Source: Oceanimonas aquatica (GTDB taxonomy: Bacteria; Pseudomonadota; Gammaproteobacteria; Enterobacterales; Aeromonadaceae). From it: a stretch of DNA of 64,000 nt. A program made the translations under genes and the position numbers. Within the stretch, counting starts at the first letter, position 1; each line of letters starts with the position of its first letter. The notes under the pieces were generated by a model. The model searched no databases. It was given only the letters and a program-made list of their open reading frames with translations, and had not been told where the DNA came from. Of the stretch, positions 43,311 to 52,886 are shown one piece after another. The stretch covers positions 1 to 64,000 of the forward strand of contig NZ_JAVBHX010000005.1 in NCBI RefSeq assembly GCF_030732065.1, read 5' to 3'.

Positions 43311-44630
43311 TCAGTGGGCCTGAACATCAGGCAGGCCTTGTGCCAACCATACACCAAGAAGCGTCAGCAGCGAAAACACCAGGATCACCGCCAGCCCCGA
43401 CAACAGCGCCAGCAGCATGCTCAGGGCGCCCGCCACCAATAACAGCAGGCCCATAAGCGTATTGCTCACTGCCACGTAATCGGTGCGTTTGTCGCCACCG
43501 GCCAGATCCACCAGAAAGGTTTTACGCCCCACCCGCACACCGGCGTGAGCCAGGCTAAGCACAAAGATAATGCCGGCAAAATAACCGGCCGGCGCCGTGC
43601 CGCCCAGGCTCAGATGCAGCCATACCGCCAGTCCCAGCCCGGCGGCAATCATGCCCGCCAGCTGCATCACCCGCCGGGAGGAGACATCCGCCAGCCGGCC
43701 CCAGATCCAGCTGCTGGCAAACTGCGCCAGCCCCTGAGCTATGACCAGACCACCCAGCACCTGCAGGCCGCCGTTATAATCCTGAGCCAGCAGTACGTAA
43801 TAGGGAGTGACCAGGGCGGTGCACATCAGCAGGGTGCGCACCAGCAAAAAGCGCCCAAAGGCAGCATCGTCCCGCACCAGCCGAAGACTGGCCAGGGCAT
43901 GACGCCAGCCGTTGACCCCGCCTTCGGTGGCGCCGGGATATTCCCGAATCTGCCGGTAACAGAGCATGCCCAGTCCCCACACCAGAGCCGCCCCCAGCAG
44001 GATCAGCACATAGCCCCACACAGGCAAGTCGCCCAGCACGCACAGCAACAGGCCAAACAGCAGGCCCACGCCACCGGCCAGGCTGGCCCCGGTGCCGGTC
44101 ACCCTGCCCCGCTCGTTCCTGGGAATGGTTTTGCCCAGCACGTCCTTGGCGGCAATGGAGCACAACCCCCGGGACAGGCTCATCAATGCCAGCAGCCCCA
44201 GCAGCACCAGGCCGGCCAGCCAGCCGGAAAACAGCAGTGCCGTCAGCGCCATCAGCACCAGGCAGGCAGACTGCAGCCCGGCACCCCACAGCCAGGCGCC
44301 CTTGCGCACCGGCAGGTGCCGCACCCGGGCCCCCAGCAGCAGCTGCGGCAGCATGGAGCCACTTTCACGTATAGGCACCAGCCAGCCAATCAGCCACACC
44401 GGCGCCCCCACTGCCTGAAACAGCCAGGGCAGTACGGTTTTGGCATTGACCATCAGCTCGGCCAGTGCCGTGGCAAGCCCGGCCAGAATAAGCCAGCGCC
44501 GGTTGCCGGCTACCTGGCGGCAGGCGTCATCGGGAATATCCTTGCAGATACGGGCATCTTCGTCGTTATCCAGCAGGCCCGCCAGCCAGGCCCGCCGCTT
44601 TCCTGATGGTTCTGTACGGTTGCCAAACAT
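43311..44630 (-). CDS. MFS transporter
   Basis: A 439-residue protein with 12 hydrophobic segments after a charged cytosolic N-terminus of about 45 residues. The loop after TM2 reads GARVRHLPVRKGAW, and GRVTGTGASLAGGVGLLFGLLL and RVGRKTFLVDLAGGDKRTDYVAVSNT are the other notable motifs. The substrate class is not recognised. The ATG at 44630 is preferred over the adjacent GTG. It is convergent with nothing and divergent from crbR. Confidence 0.85.
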   Translation of the reverse strand: MFGNRTEPSGKRRAWLAGLLDNDEDARICKDIPDDACRQVAGNRRWLILAGLATALAELMVNAKTVLPWLFQAVGAPVWLIGWLVPIRESGSMLPQLLLGARVRHLPVRKGAWLWGAGLQSACLVLMALTALLFSGWLAGLVLLGLLALMSLSRGLCSIAAKDVLGKTIPRNERGRVTGTGASLAGGVGLLFGLLLCVLGDLPVWGYVLILLGAALVWGLGMLCYRQIREYPGATEGGVNGWRHALASLRLVRDDAAFGRFLLVRTLLMCTALVTPYYVLLAQDYNGGLQVLGGLVIAQGLAQFASSWIWGRLADVSSRRVMQLAGMIAAGLGLAVWLHLSLGGTAPAGYFAGIIFVLSLAHAGVRVGRKTFLVDLAGGDKRTDYVAVSNTLMGLLLLVAGALSMLLALLSGLAVILVFSLLTLLGVWLAQGLPDVQAH

Positions 44631-44762
44631 CACTCAGCTCATTTTGTCGGATCACGAAAATAGCGCACGGCAGTTCTCAGCCGGGCTTCAAAGCCCTATC
44701 ATACAATTAAAAATGGAATCAGCTTCCATTGAATACTTTACCGACACAAGGACTCACCACTC

Positions 44763-45401
44763 ATGGAGATGGGTTACAGCATTATTATTGCCGATGACCA
44801 CCCCCTGTTTCGCAGTGCCATGCATCAGGCCGTGCAACTGGCAGTGAAAGGCGCCAGGTTGCAGGAAGTGGACAGCATCGACAACCTGCTGCAACTGCTG
44901 GCGAACACCGACGAGGTCGACCTGTTGCTGCTGGATCTGAAAATGCCCGGCGCCAGCGGCTTTTCCGGGCTGACCCGGCTGCGCGCCCTGTATCCGGCCC
45001 TGCCGGTGGTGGTGGTATCGGCCAGCGAGGAAGCCAGCGTGGTACAGCAGGCCATGCGTCTGGGCGCAGTGGGCTTTATTCCCAAGTCCTCACCCATGCC
45101 GACCCTGGTAAGCGCCCTCAATACCGTGCTGGAAGGCGACGGCTGGTTTCCGGAAGGCATCAACCTGGACGATGCTCCCGAGGACGATATGGCCGAGCGG
45201 CTGTCGAGCCTCACGCCTCAGCAGTTCAAGGTGCTTACCATGCTGTCGGAGGGCAAGCTCAACAAGCAGATTGCCTACGAGCTGGATGTGTCGGAAGCCA
45301 CTATCAAGGCCCACGTCACCGCCATTTTCCGCAAGCTCGGGGTCAAGAACCGCACTCAGGCGGTGATCGCCCTGTCCCAGCTGGAAGGCGGCGAGTTCTG
45401 A
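44763..45401 (+). CDS. crbR: LuxR-type response regulator CrbR (acetate switch)
   Basis: A 212-residue NarL/LuxR-family regulator: receiver domain with acidic pair ADDHPLF and phospho-acceptor Asp 58 in LLLLDLKMPG, then a LuxR HTH at about 150-205 (LTPQQFKVLTMLSEGKLNKQIAYELDVSEATIKAHVTAIFRKLGVKNRTQAV). It pairs by similarity with CrbR of Vibrio and ErdR of Pseudomonas, which turn on acs (acetyl-CoA synthetase). The partner kinase gene lies tail to tail with it, 36 bases away. Confidence 0.85.
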   Translation: MEMGYSIIIADDHPLFRSAMHQAVQLAVKGARLQEVDSIDNLLQLLANTDEVDLLLLDLKMPGASGFSGLTRLRALYPALPVVVVSASEEASVVQQAMRLGAVGFIPKSSPMPTLVSALNTVLEGDGWFPEGINLDDAPEDDMAERLSSLTPQQFKVLTMLSEGKLNKQIAYELDVSEATIKAHVTAIFRKLGVKNRTQAVIALSQLEGGEF

Positions 45402-45406
45402 ACTGC

Positions 45407-45431
45407 GGGGAATAGGGAATCCCTAATCCCC
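45407..45431. terminator. Palindrome between convergent crbR and crbS
   Basis: GGGGAATAGGGA and TCCCTAATCCCC form a 12-bp inverted repeat with one mismatch around a single A. A further CAATCCCT phrase follows. It sits exactly between the two stop codons and may end both transcripts, although no T-run is present. Confidence 0.5.
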
Positions 45432-45437
45432 AATCCC

Positions 45438-48400
45438 TTAAGTTACCTTCACCAGATGCTGTAACAGCGCCCGCAGTTTCAGCGGCTTGACCGGCTTGCT
45501 CAGGTAACCGAGATCCTGCTGCTGCAGTTGCTGCTGCAGCTCGGGCTGGCGATCGGCGCTGATCACCACCGCCGGAATGCGGCCGAATTCCAGCCGCAGC
45601 ATGTTGATGGCCGAGACCCCGGTTTCACCGTCGTCGAGATGATAGTCCGAGAGGATCACCTGAGGCTCAAAGCCGTCATGGCACCGTGCCCGGGCCTCGT
45701 CACCGCTGCCGGCCAGGGCCACTTCACAGTCCCAGCGTCCCAGCAGGCTCTTCATGGCGATCAGAATATCAGCCTCATTGTCGATACACAGTATGCGCAG
45801 CCCCGCAAGCCGGTTGCCTCCGGTCACCGCCACCGGTGCCGGCATGCTGGCCCCGGATTGCGGGTGAGCACGCGGCAGGGTCACGCTGAATACCGAGCCC
45901 TTGCCCTCTTCTGACCTGACCCCGAGCCGGTGGCCGAGAATGCCCGCCAGCCCCTGAGCGATGGCCAGGCCCAGTCCCAGTCCCTGCTGGTGGCGCTGAC
46001 CCGCTTCCAGGCGGGTGAATTCATCAAAGATCACATCCAGCTTGTCGGCGGGAATGCCGGGGCCCTTGTCCCACACCTCTATGCGCACCTGCTCGCCGGC
46101 CCGGCGCAGTCCCAGCACGATATGGCCGCCGCCACCGTAACGCAGGGCATTAGTGAGAAAGTTCTGCAATATGCGCCGCAGCAAGCGGGGATCGCTGTGC
46201 ACCCACTGCCGGCTGCTGACCACCGAAAAGGCCCCGCCCTGCTGCTCCGCCAGCACGCCGAACTCGGCCTTGAGGGTGTCGAACAGTTCCTCAATGGCAA
46301 AATCCTGAGGTTTGGCGGTGAGCTTGCCCGACTCCAGCCGGGACATGTCGAGCAAGTCGCCAATCAGCTCTTCCGCCGCCGTCAGCGAGCGGTCGATATG
46401 ATTGGCCAGCCGCCGGCTTTCGTCATCGCCGGAGGTTTCCAGCCAGGAGGAGGCAAACAGCTTGGCGGCATTGAGCGGCTGCATCAGATCGTGGCTGACC
46501 GCCGCCAGAAAACGGCTCTTGGACTCGTTGGCCAGCTCCGCCTGGCGGTTGGCCGCCAGCAACTGCTCGTTCACCGCCGACAGCTCACGAGTACGCTCGG
46601 CCACCCGCTGCTCCAGCATGACGTTGGCGTCCTTCAGCACCTGCTCGGCCTGGCGAAAGGTGGTGATGTCGCTGAAGGTCATGACAAAGCCGCCGCCGGG
46701 CATGGGATTGCCCTGCACCTCGATCACCCGGCCATCGGGGCGGGTGCGCGACGACACATGGCGGCTGCCCGCCGTCATAAAGGCCACCCGTCGCGACACG
46801 TGCTTGTCCACGTTGCCGGGGCCGCACAGCCCCTGTCGGGCGTTGTGGCGAATAATGTCGGCAATGGGCCGGCCCACCCGGATCAGCCCCGGCGGATACT
46901 GGAACAGTTCCAGGTAACGCCGGTTCCAGGCCACCAGCCTGAGCTCCTTGTCCACCACCGAAATGCCCAGGCTGATGTGCTCAATGGCGCCCTGCAACAG
47001 GCCGCGGTTAAAGCGGAATACGTCGCCGGCTTCGTCAACGATGGTGGCCAGCTCTTCCAGCTCCATGGAGCGGCCCTGTACCGCCGAGGCCAGCACCAGC
47101 CGGGCCGACGAGGTGCCAAACACCCCGGCCAGCACCCGCTCGGTGTGGCGAATGAGGCTGGCCGGTGCCTGCATGCTGCCTTCCAGGGTGCCCTGCTCGC
47201 CGGCGTAGCGGGCAAAGGCACGCTTGACCCTGGCCTCGCCCACAAAGCGCGACGCCAGCTGCTCCAGATCCCGCACCGTCACCTTGGCCCGGTAGACGTC
47301 GTCGTCGTCCTTGTGATGGCGCCCCACAAAGGCGGCGGCCTGAAACCGCTCGCTCACCGAGGGCACCGACAGCCAGGAGCCCACCAGGTACCCCGCCAGG
47401 TTGCACAGCAGGCTGAGCAGAATGCCCCAGGTGACCGGGCTCATGTCCGCCAGCCAGCCCATGGCCGGCGGCGTCAGCAGCCAGAGCACCACGTTGGTGC
47501 TGGCGTCGCCGGCAAACAGCCCGGTTTCCGCCATCAGATTCAGCAGCCACATCAGCATGCCCAGGCTCAGGCCCCAGTAGGCACCGCGCCGGTTGCCGCC
47601 GCGCCACAGCAGCCCCAGCACCAGCGGCGGGGCGAACTGGGCGATGGCGGCAAAACTGAGATAACCGATGCGCGACAGGCTGCTGATGTCGCCCAGCCAC
47701 AGAAACACCAGCCAGGCGGTGGCCATGATCACGATAATGGCGGTGCGGCGCACATTCAGCAGCAGCTGGGCCACGTCCTCAAAACCGGCCCCCTGCAGCT
47801 GGCGCCGGCGCAATATCATGGGCAGCACCAGATCGTTGCTGATCATGATCGCCAGGGCGATGGTAGAGATGATCATCATGCCGGTGGCCGCCGAGGCGCC
47901 ACCGATAAAGGCCAGCATGGCCAGGTTGGGGTGCCCCAGGTCCAGGGGCAGGCTGATGACATAGGTGTCGGGTGAGGTACCCGCCGACAGCCACTGCTGC
48001 CCCGCCAATGACAGCGGCAGCACCAGCAACCCGAACAGCAGCAGATACACAGGGAAAATGCGCCGGGCCCAGCGCAGATCCACCTGGCCATGATGCTCCA
48101 CCACCGCCACATGAAACTGGCGCGGCAGACAGATAATGGCGCTCATCGACAGCAGGGTATACACGCCAATGTCGAGCAGATGGCCGCCACTGACCACGCT
48201 TAACGAGGCGATAAAGTCCTCGGTGATCATTACCCGTTGCTGGTTGGGAAAGGCCAGCACCAGCCAGAGCGCAAAGCCACCCACCACTATAAAGGCCACC
48301 AGCTTGACTACCGACTCGGCGGCAATGGCCACCATGACTCCGCGCTGATGCTCGGTGGCGTCGATATGACGGGTGCCAAACAGCAGAATAAACAGGGTGA

Positions 48401-48905
48401 ACAGCAGGGTGACCATCAGCGCCACTTCGCCGGCGTCCCGGCCGGCGCCGGCCACCACCTCCGGCGCCATCAGGTTCAGGCCCATGACAATGGCCTTGAG
48501 CTGCAGGGCGATATAGGGCAGCACGCCCACAATGGCGATCAGGGTGATAAACACCGCCAGCCGCTGGGACTTGCCGTAGCGGGCGGCGATAAAGTCGGCA
48601 ATGGAGGTAATGTGCTCACGCTTGGCCACGTTGATCAGGCGGGCGATAAAGCGCCCCCCCAGGGTAAACATGATGATGGGGCCAAGATAGATGGTAAAGA
48701 AGGTCCAGCCGTCGGTACTGGCCTGGCCCACGGTGCCGAAAAAGCTCCAGGAGGTGCAGTACACCGCCAGCGACAGGCTGTAGAGCATGGGCCTGAACCG
48801 ACGAATGCGGTTACCCATGCGCGGCCGGTCGCCCAGCCAGGCCAGCAGGAACAGTACGCCCAGGTAGGCCAGCGCAATGTTGATAACGGTCCAGCCCTGC
48901 ATCAT
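45438..48905 (-). CDS. crbS: Hybrid sensor kinase CrbS (SLC5 transporter-PAS-kinase-REC)
   Basis: A 1155-residue membrane hybrid kinase. Residues 1 to about 510 are a 13-TM SLC5/sodium-solute symporter-like domain. A PAS-type region covers about 640-755 and a coiled coil about 755-795. HisKA carries His 805 (AVSHDLMQP), and the HATPase has N916/N919, DKGPGIP (946-952) and GLGLGL (976-981). The receiver has acceptor Asp 1087 (ILSDYHL). It matches CrbS/MxtR, which senses acetate or its flux and drives the acetate switch through CrbR. Its ATG overlaps the hcaT-like stop by four bases. Confidence 0.9.
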   Translation of the reverse strand: MMQGWTVINIALAYLGVLFLLAWLGDRPRMGNRIRRFRPMLYSLSLAVYCTSWSFFGTVGQASTDGWTFFTIYLGPIIMFTLGGRFIARLINVAKREHITSIADFIAARYGKSQRLAVFITLIAIVGVLPYIALQLKAIVMGLNLMAPEVVAGAGRDAGEVALMVTLLFTLFILLFGTRHIDATEHQRGVMVAIAAESVVKLVAFIVVGGFALWLVLAFPNQQRVMITEDFIASLSVVSGGHLLDIGVYTLLSMSAIICLPRQFHVAVVEHHGQVDLRWARRIFPVYLLLFGLLVLPLSLAGQQWLSAGTSPDTYVISLPLDLGHPNLAMLAFIGGASAATGMMIISTIALAIMISNDLVLPMILRRRQLQGAGFEDVAQLLLNVRRTAIIVIMATAWLVFLWLGDISSLSRIGYLSFAAIAQFAPPLVLGLLWRGGNRRGAYWGLSLGMLMWLLNLMAETGLFAGDASTNVVLWLLTPPAMGWLADMSPVTWGILLSLLCNLAGYLVGSWLSVPSVSERFQAAAFVGRHHKDDDDVYRAKVTVRDLEQLASRFVGEARVKRAFARYAGEQGTLEGSMQAPASLIRHTERVLAGVFGTSSARLVLASAVQGRSMELEELATIVDEAGDVFRFNRGLLQGAIEHISLGISVVDKELRLVAWNRRYLELFQYPPGLIRVGRPIADIIRHNARQGLCGPGNVDKHVSRRVAFMTAGSRHVSSRTRPDGRVIEVQGNPMPGGGFVMTFSDITTFRQAEQVLKDANVMLEQRVAERTRELSAVNEQLLAANRQAELANESKSRFLAAVSHDLMQPLNAAKLFASSWLETSGDDESRRLANHIDRSLTAAEELIGDLLDMSRLESGKLTAKPQDFAIEELFDTLKAEFGVLAEQQGGAFSVVSSRQWVHSDPRLLRRILQNFLTNALRYGGGGHIVLGLRRAGEQVRIEVWDKGPGIPADKLDVIFDEFTRLEAGQRHQQGLGLGLAIAQGLAGILGHRLGVRSEEGKGSVFSVTLPRAHPQSGASMPAPVAVTGGNRLAGLRILCIDNEADILIAMKSLLGRWDCEVALAGSGDEARARCHDGFEPQVILSDYHLDDGETGVSAINMLRLEFGRIPAVVISADRQPELQQQLQQQDLGYLSKPVKPLKLRALLQHLVKVT

Positions 48906-50047
48906 GTCCGTTTTTGCTCCTTGAACGAGGGCCCGGCCAGCAGCCAGGCCACCGGCAGCACCAGCGCCGCCATTAACCAGAAAGTATGCCCGCCCAGCCC
49001 CTCAAAGAGCTGGCCCGACACCATCAGCAGTATTCCCGACACCATGCCGAGGGAAATGGACGCATACAAGGCCTGAGCGCCAAAAACCGCGGCCTCGTCC
49101 AACTCCCGGCTGATAAAGCGCACCGCCCCCAGGTGACTGAGCCCGAAACTGCCTGCATGCAGCAGTTGCGCCAGCACCAGCCACATCAGCTCGGTGGTGG
49201 CCCCCAGCATCAGCCAGCGGCACAGAGCACAGACCAGGCCCGCCAGCAGCAGCGGCCGCGCGCCCAGATGGCTGAGCCAGCGGCGATCACCGGCAAACAC
49301 CAGGATCTCCGCCAGTACCCCCAGCCCCCACAGGTAACCGATCACACTGGTGCTGTAGCCCTGCTGTTGCCAGTACAGGGCGCTAAAGCCATAGTAAAAA
49401 GCGTGACTGCCCTGCAACAGGGCGGTGATCAGCAAAAACCGCCCCACCCCGGGCCGGCGCAGCACTCGCCCGATGCCCTCGCCGGCGCGGCTGGCCGGCT
49501 GCTCCGCCGGCAACGGCCGGGGCTGAGTCAGGGTCAGCAGCAACATCAGCCCCAGCGACATCACCAGGCTGTGCAATATCCACTGGCTGCCCAGCCGCTC
49601 GTTAAGCGAGCCCACCACCAGGTTGGCAACGATAAAGGCCGCCGAGCCCCACAGCCGGGTTTTGCCGTAATCCAGCTGAATTTGCACGATATAACGGCTG
49701 GCCATGGCCTCGCTCAGGGGGATCAGCGCCGGATACAGCAGGTTCACCAGCACCGTCAGCACCAGCAGGCCGGAATGCGACTGCCAGCCGTAAAAGGCGG
49801 CAAACCCCAGCAGGCTGAGCAGGCTCAGCCCCTGCATCACCGGCAGCAGGTGGCGAGCCGCCCGCACCCGGCTCATCACCCCGAGAATGCCCACACAGCG
49901 CACCGCCATGCCCAGCCCCAGCAGCAGACCAATCAGCCCCGCCGTGGCGCCGGCGTGGCCCAGCCACAGCGCCCAGTAGGGCAGAAAGGTGCCGTAACCG
50001 AAGTAATACAGGGCAAAAAACAGTGAAAGCCAGTATGCGGGCGCCAT
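48902..50047 (-). CDS. hcaT: HcaT-like MFS transporter (3-phenylpropionate-type)
   Basis: A 381-residue, 12-TM MFS protein close to E. coli HcaT: YFGYGTFLPYWALWLGHAG at the N-terminus, LDYGKTRLWGSAAFIVAN, LLQGSHAFYYGFSALYWQQQGYSTSVIGYLWGLGVLAEI and LLHAGSFGLSHLGAVRFI. HcaT is a putative aromatic acid permease. It overlaps crbS by four bases (ATGA type), so the kinase is translationally coupled to it. The gene start faces chaN; the longer frame to 50089 has no clear ribosome site. Confidence 0.85.
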   Translation of the reverse strand: MAPAYWLSLFFALYYFGYGTFLPYWALWLGHAGATAGLIGLLLGLGMAVRCVGILGVMSRVRAARHLLPVMQGLSLLSLLGFAAFYGWQSHSGLLVLTVLVNLLYPALIPLSEAMASRYIVQIQLDYGKTRLWGSAAFIVANLVVGSLNERLGSQWILHSLVMSLGLMLLLTLTQPRPLPAEQPASRAGEGIGRVLRRPGVGRFLLITALLQGSHAFYYGFSALYWQQQGYSTSVIGYLWGLGVLAEILVFAGDRRWLSHLGARPLLLAGLVCALCRWLMLGATTELMWLVLAQLLHAGSFGLSHLGAVRFISRELDEAAVFGAQALYASISLGMVSGILLMVSGQLFEGLGGHTFWLMAALVLPVAWLLAGPSFKEQKRT

Positions 50048-50134
50048 GATCCGTTTCGAATGAAAAGCAATGCCGGCTATGATAATCACTTTGGTGGCAA
50101 ATTGCCGTTATCCCTTACGCCAACCGAGGTGACC

Positions 50135-51037
50135 ATGCGCTTGCTGACAACCCTGCTGTTCGCTCTGGTGCTCACCGGCTGCCAGGCCCGGGCCGACGCC
50201 CCCCGCACCCTGTTTGACTACCGGCTGCTCGATGCCGGCGGTCAGCCGGTGCCGCTGACCGAGGCCATTCCCCGTCTGGCCGAGGCCGATGTGATCATGG
50301 TGGGCGAGCTGCATGGCCATTCCGGCGTGCACCGCTTTCAGGCCGAGCTGCTGGCGGCGCTGCTGGCCCGGCCCCGACCGATGGCACTGGCCATGGAGCA
50401 GTTCAGCCGCGATCGCCAGACGGAGCTGAACGCCTATCTGGCGGGCAAGCTGGGCGAAGACGCCTTTATCGAGCAGGCCAATGCCTGGCCGGGGTATCGC
50501 AGCGACTATCGCCCGCTGGTGGAGCTGGCCAAGGCCGCCGGCATTGATGTGCTCGCCGCCAATGCGCCCCGGGCCATAGTGCGCTGCATTGGTCGTGAAG
50601 GGCCGGATTACCTCAGCCGGCTGCCGGACAGCCACCGGGGCTGGGTGGCCGAACGCCTGACCCTTGAAGACGATGCCTACAAGGCCCGCTTTATGGCCAC
50701 CCGCTTTCACGGCCAGGCTCCCACCGACAACCAGTTTGCCGCCCAGACCAGCTGGGACGACACCATGGCCGAAAGCATTCAGCGCTATCTGGCGCGCCAT
50801 CCCGGCTACCGGGTGATGCTGACCGTGGGCCGCTTTCATATCAGTGACGGCCTGGGCACGGTCCAGCGTCTGGCCCGGCGCAACCCAAAGCTCAATATTG
50901 CGCTGATCTACCCGGTGCTGCCCGACGAGGCGGCGCCACCGGCGCCCATCTGGTCGCTTCGCGTGCAGGCCCTGCCCGCTTCCCGGCTGCCCGGCGAGCC
51001 CCTGCCCGCCATTTCCGCAAGCGCCCCCGACTGCTGA
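50135..51037 (+). CDS. ChaN family lipoprotein
   Basis: A 300-residue lipoprotein, lipobox LTGC (Cys 16). The ChaN domain shows IMVGELHGHSGVHRFQAELLAAL (heme/iron-binding His region), MALAMEQFSRDRQTELNAYL and GRFHISDGLGTVQRL near the end. Campylobacter ChaN binds two cofacial hemes; this one may take part in iron or heme handling. GAGGTG lies before the ATG. It is divergent from the hcaT-like gene and convergent with dosC. Confidence 0.85.
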   Translation: MRLLTTLLFALVLTGCQARADAPRTLFDYRLLDAGGQPVPLTEAIPRLAEADVIMVGELHGHSGVHRFQAELLAALLARPRPMALAMEQFSRDRQTELNAYLAGKLGEDAFIEQANAWPGYRSDYRPLVELAKAAGIDVLAANAPRAIVRCIGREGPDYLSRLPDSHRGWVAERLTLEDDAYKARFMATRFHGQAPTDNQFAAQTSWDDTMAESIQRYLARHPGYRVMLTVGRFHISDGLGTVQRLARRNPKLNIALIYPVLPDEAAPPAPIWSLRVQALPASRLPGEPLPAISASAPDC

Positions 51038-51039
51038 GC

Positions 51040-52401
51040 TCAGCCCGGCAGGCAGCGGTTGCGGCCCTCGGCCTTGGCCCGGTACAGGGCCCGGTCGGCC
51101 CGCTTGATCAGCTGGTCGTAGTCGGGATGGCCGTCAAAGGTGGCCACCCCGCCGCTGAGGGTCACTTGAGTGCGTTTGCCGTCCGGCAGCGACAATTCGC
51201 TGTTCATCAGCTTGTCGCGCACTTTTTCCGCCACCGCCAGGGCGTTGTCGGCGCCGGCTTCCACCAACACCACCAGCAGCTCCTCGCCGCCATAACGAAA
51301 ACAGAAATCGCTGCTGCGCACCGAGCCCGCCACCAGGCTGGCGACCTGCTGCAGCACCATGTCACCGCCCTCGTGTCCGTGGTTGTCGTTGACCTGCTTG
51401 AACCAGTCCACATCAAATAAAATGACCGAAAACTCGCCGCCACCGCGCATGGCCAGCCTGACCTCACGGTTCAGCACCGCCGGCAAAAAGCGCCGGTCCA
51501 GCAGCCGGGTCAGGGTATCGCGGCCGTGCTCCAGCTCGATAAAACGATCGAACAGGGTGGCCAGCAGGTAAGACAGGGCGCGCAGCTCCCGCTGCAGGGC
51601 GGCCATGCTCTCGGCCATGGCGGTTCTGTGCTCACGGGCCTCCCACAAGGCCGGCAACAACTGCAGATCGATGTTGCGCAGCATATGTTCGATTTGCTCC
51701 AGCTCCGGCGCCCCCTCAAACACAGACACCGCCTGATGATGAAACCAGAGGCCAAATTCCGCATGACGCAGGGCCGTGGGTGGCGTCTCGTGCTGGTGCA
51801 GGGCAAACACCAGCTCCTGGCTCCAGTCGAGCAACGAGGCCCGTTGCCGCTCCCGCTCCACCGACAGATTCATGCCCAGGTTGTGCAGCCGGTAGGCTTC
51901 CGCCGCCCGGCTCTTGCGCTCGGACTTGGACACAAAGGCCAGGCTCATCAGCTCCAGGGACAGATCGATCACTTCCACCAGATAGGTGGCCGCCTTCAGC
52001 CAGTCGGCGGGCACCGGCCAGCGCTGGGTGACATGCTCCAGCAGGCATTTCTTGTGCAGCCGGGCTCCGGCCGACACCAGGTTGATGGGCAGATTGATGC
52101 GCGCATGCACTCTGCCCACCTCGAACTGACGCTCCACCGCCGCCGGGATCTGGGTGACTTCATGCACCGAAAACACCTGCTCCAGCCAGCGGGTCATGGA
52201 CGCCATCAGCTGGCGGTTCACCTGCTCATGTTCCAGAAAGCGGCGTGCCTCGGGCAGGTCCATCATTTGCTGATAAAAATTTTCCGCCAGTCCCCGGCTG
52301 TGAGCCTGCACCAGCTCGCCCATGCGGCTTCTCAGGGACGCATCGTAATCGTGCAGAATTTGCTGCCACTGGGACTGGCCGTACTCGAGAGGATTAATCA
52401 T
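51040..52401 (-). CDS. dosC: Globin-coupled diguanylate cyclase DosC
   Basis: A 453-residue oxygen sensor. The N-terminal sensor globin (about 1-155) keeps the proximal heme His 99 (RVHARINLP) and distal Tyr 43, as in E. coli DosC. A middle helical linker domain follows (about 160-290), then the GGDEF domain (about 295-453). The active site reads GGEEL (371-375), a tolerated variant, and the RxxD inhibitory site RSSD (362-365) is intact. It should make c-di-GMP in response to O2. A partner DosP phosphodiesterase is not adjacent. Confidence 0.92.
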   Translation of the reverse strand: MINPLEYGQSQWQQILHDYDASLRSRMGELVQAHSRGLAENFYQQMMDLPEARRFLEHEQVNRQLMASMTRWLEQVFSVHEVTQIPAAVERQFEVGRVHARINLPINLVSAGARLHKKCLLEHVTQRWPVPADWLKAATYLVEVIDLSLELMSLAFVSKSERKSRAAEAYRLHNLGMNLSVERERQRASLLDWSQELVFALHQHETPPTALRHAEFGLWFHHQAVSVFEGAPELEQIEHMLRNIDLQLLPALWEAREHRTAMAESMAALQRELRALSYLLATLFDRFIELEHGRDTLTRLLDRRFLPAVLNREVRLAMRGGGEFSVILFDVDWFKQVNDNHGHEGGDMVLQQVASLVAGSVRSSDFCFRYGGEELLVVLVEAGADNALAVAEKVRDKLMNSELSLPDGKRTQVTLSGGVATFDGHPDYDQLIKRADRALYRAKAEGRNRCLPG

Positions 52402-52552
52402 AAGGAGAAACTACTTTAGGATTTTTTTATAAATTGTACCGCAACACGGTTTTCAACCCCAGAACGACCAAAGTCGAAGCCAACTGGTGCTCTTCGCTTT
52501 TGATTCGATAAGAATTCGGGCACATTGACCTTTTTGCACAACGGAAAGCCCC

Positions 52553-52885
52553 ATGAACGCATACCTGCTGCTGACCCTGGCCATTGCCGCCGAAGTGGTG
52601 GCCACCACGGCCCTCAAGGCCTCCGCCGGCTTTACGCGCCCGGGGCCATCCCTGCTGGTGGTGGCCGGTTACGGTCTGGCCTTCTGGCTGCTGGGACTGG
52701 TGGTGAAAACCGTGCCGGTGGGGGTGGCCTACGCCATCTGGTCCGGCGCCGGCATCGTGCTGGTGACCCTGCTGGCGGTGCTGTTTTACCGCCAAGTCCC
52801 GGACTTTCCGGCCCTGCTGGGCATGGGCCTGATCATTGCCGGCGTGGCGGTCATCCAGCTCTGGTCCAACAGTGGCGGACATTAA
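52553..52885 (+). CDS. SMR family multidrug transporter (EmrE-like)
   Basis: A 110-residue protein with four TM helices. The essential Glu 14 is in IAAEVVATTALKAS, and AYAIWSGAGIVLVTLL is the signature TM3 block. Like EmrE it should work as a dual-topology dimer exporting quaternary cations, though guanidinium-type (Gdx) function is possible. It is followed one base later by the GDPD gene, so the two are co-transcribed. Confidence 0.88.
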   Translation: MNAYLLLTLAIAAEVVATTALKASAGFTRPGPSLLVVAGYGLAFWLLGLVVKTVPVGVAYAIWSGAGIVLVTLLAVLFYRQVPDFPALLGMGLIIAGVAVIQLWSNSGGH

Positions 52886-52886
52886 C

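Noticed and set aside
51266-51289. DosC cyclase domain as degenerate because it reads GGEEL and not GGDEF/GGEEF
   Set aside because: The metal and nucleotide-binding Gly-Gly-Glu-Glu positions are intact and Leu at the fifth position is tolerated in active family members; surrounding motifs are normal.
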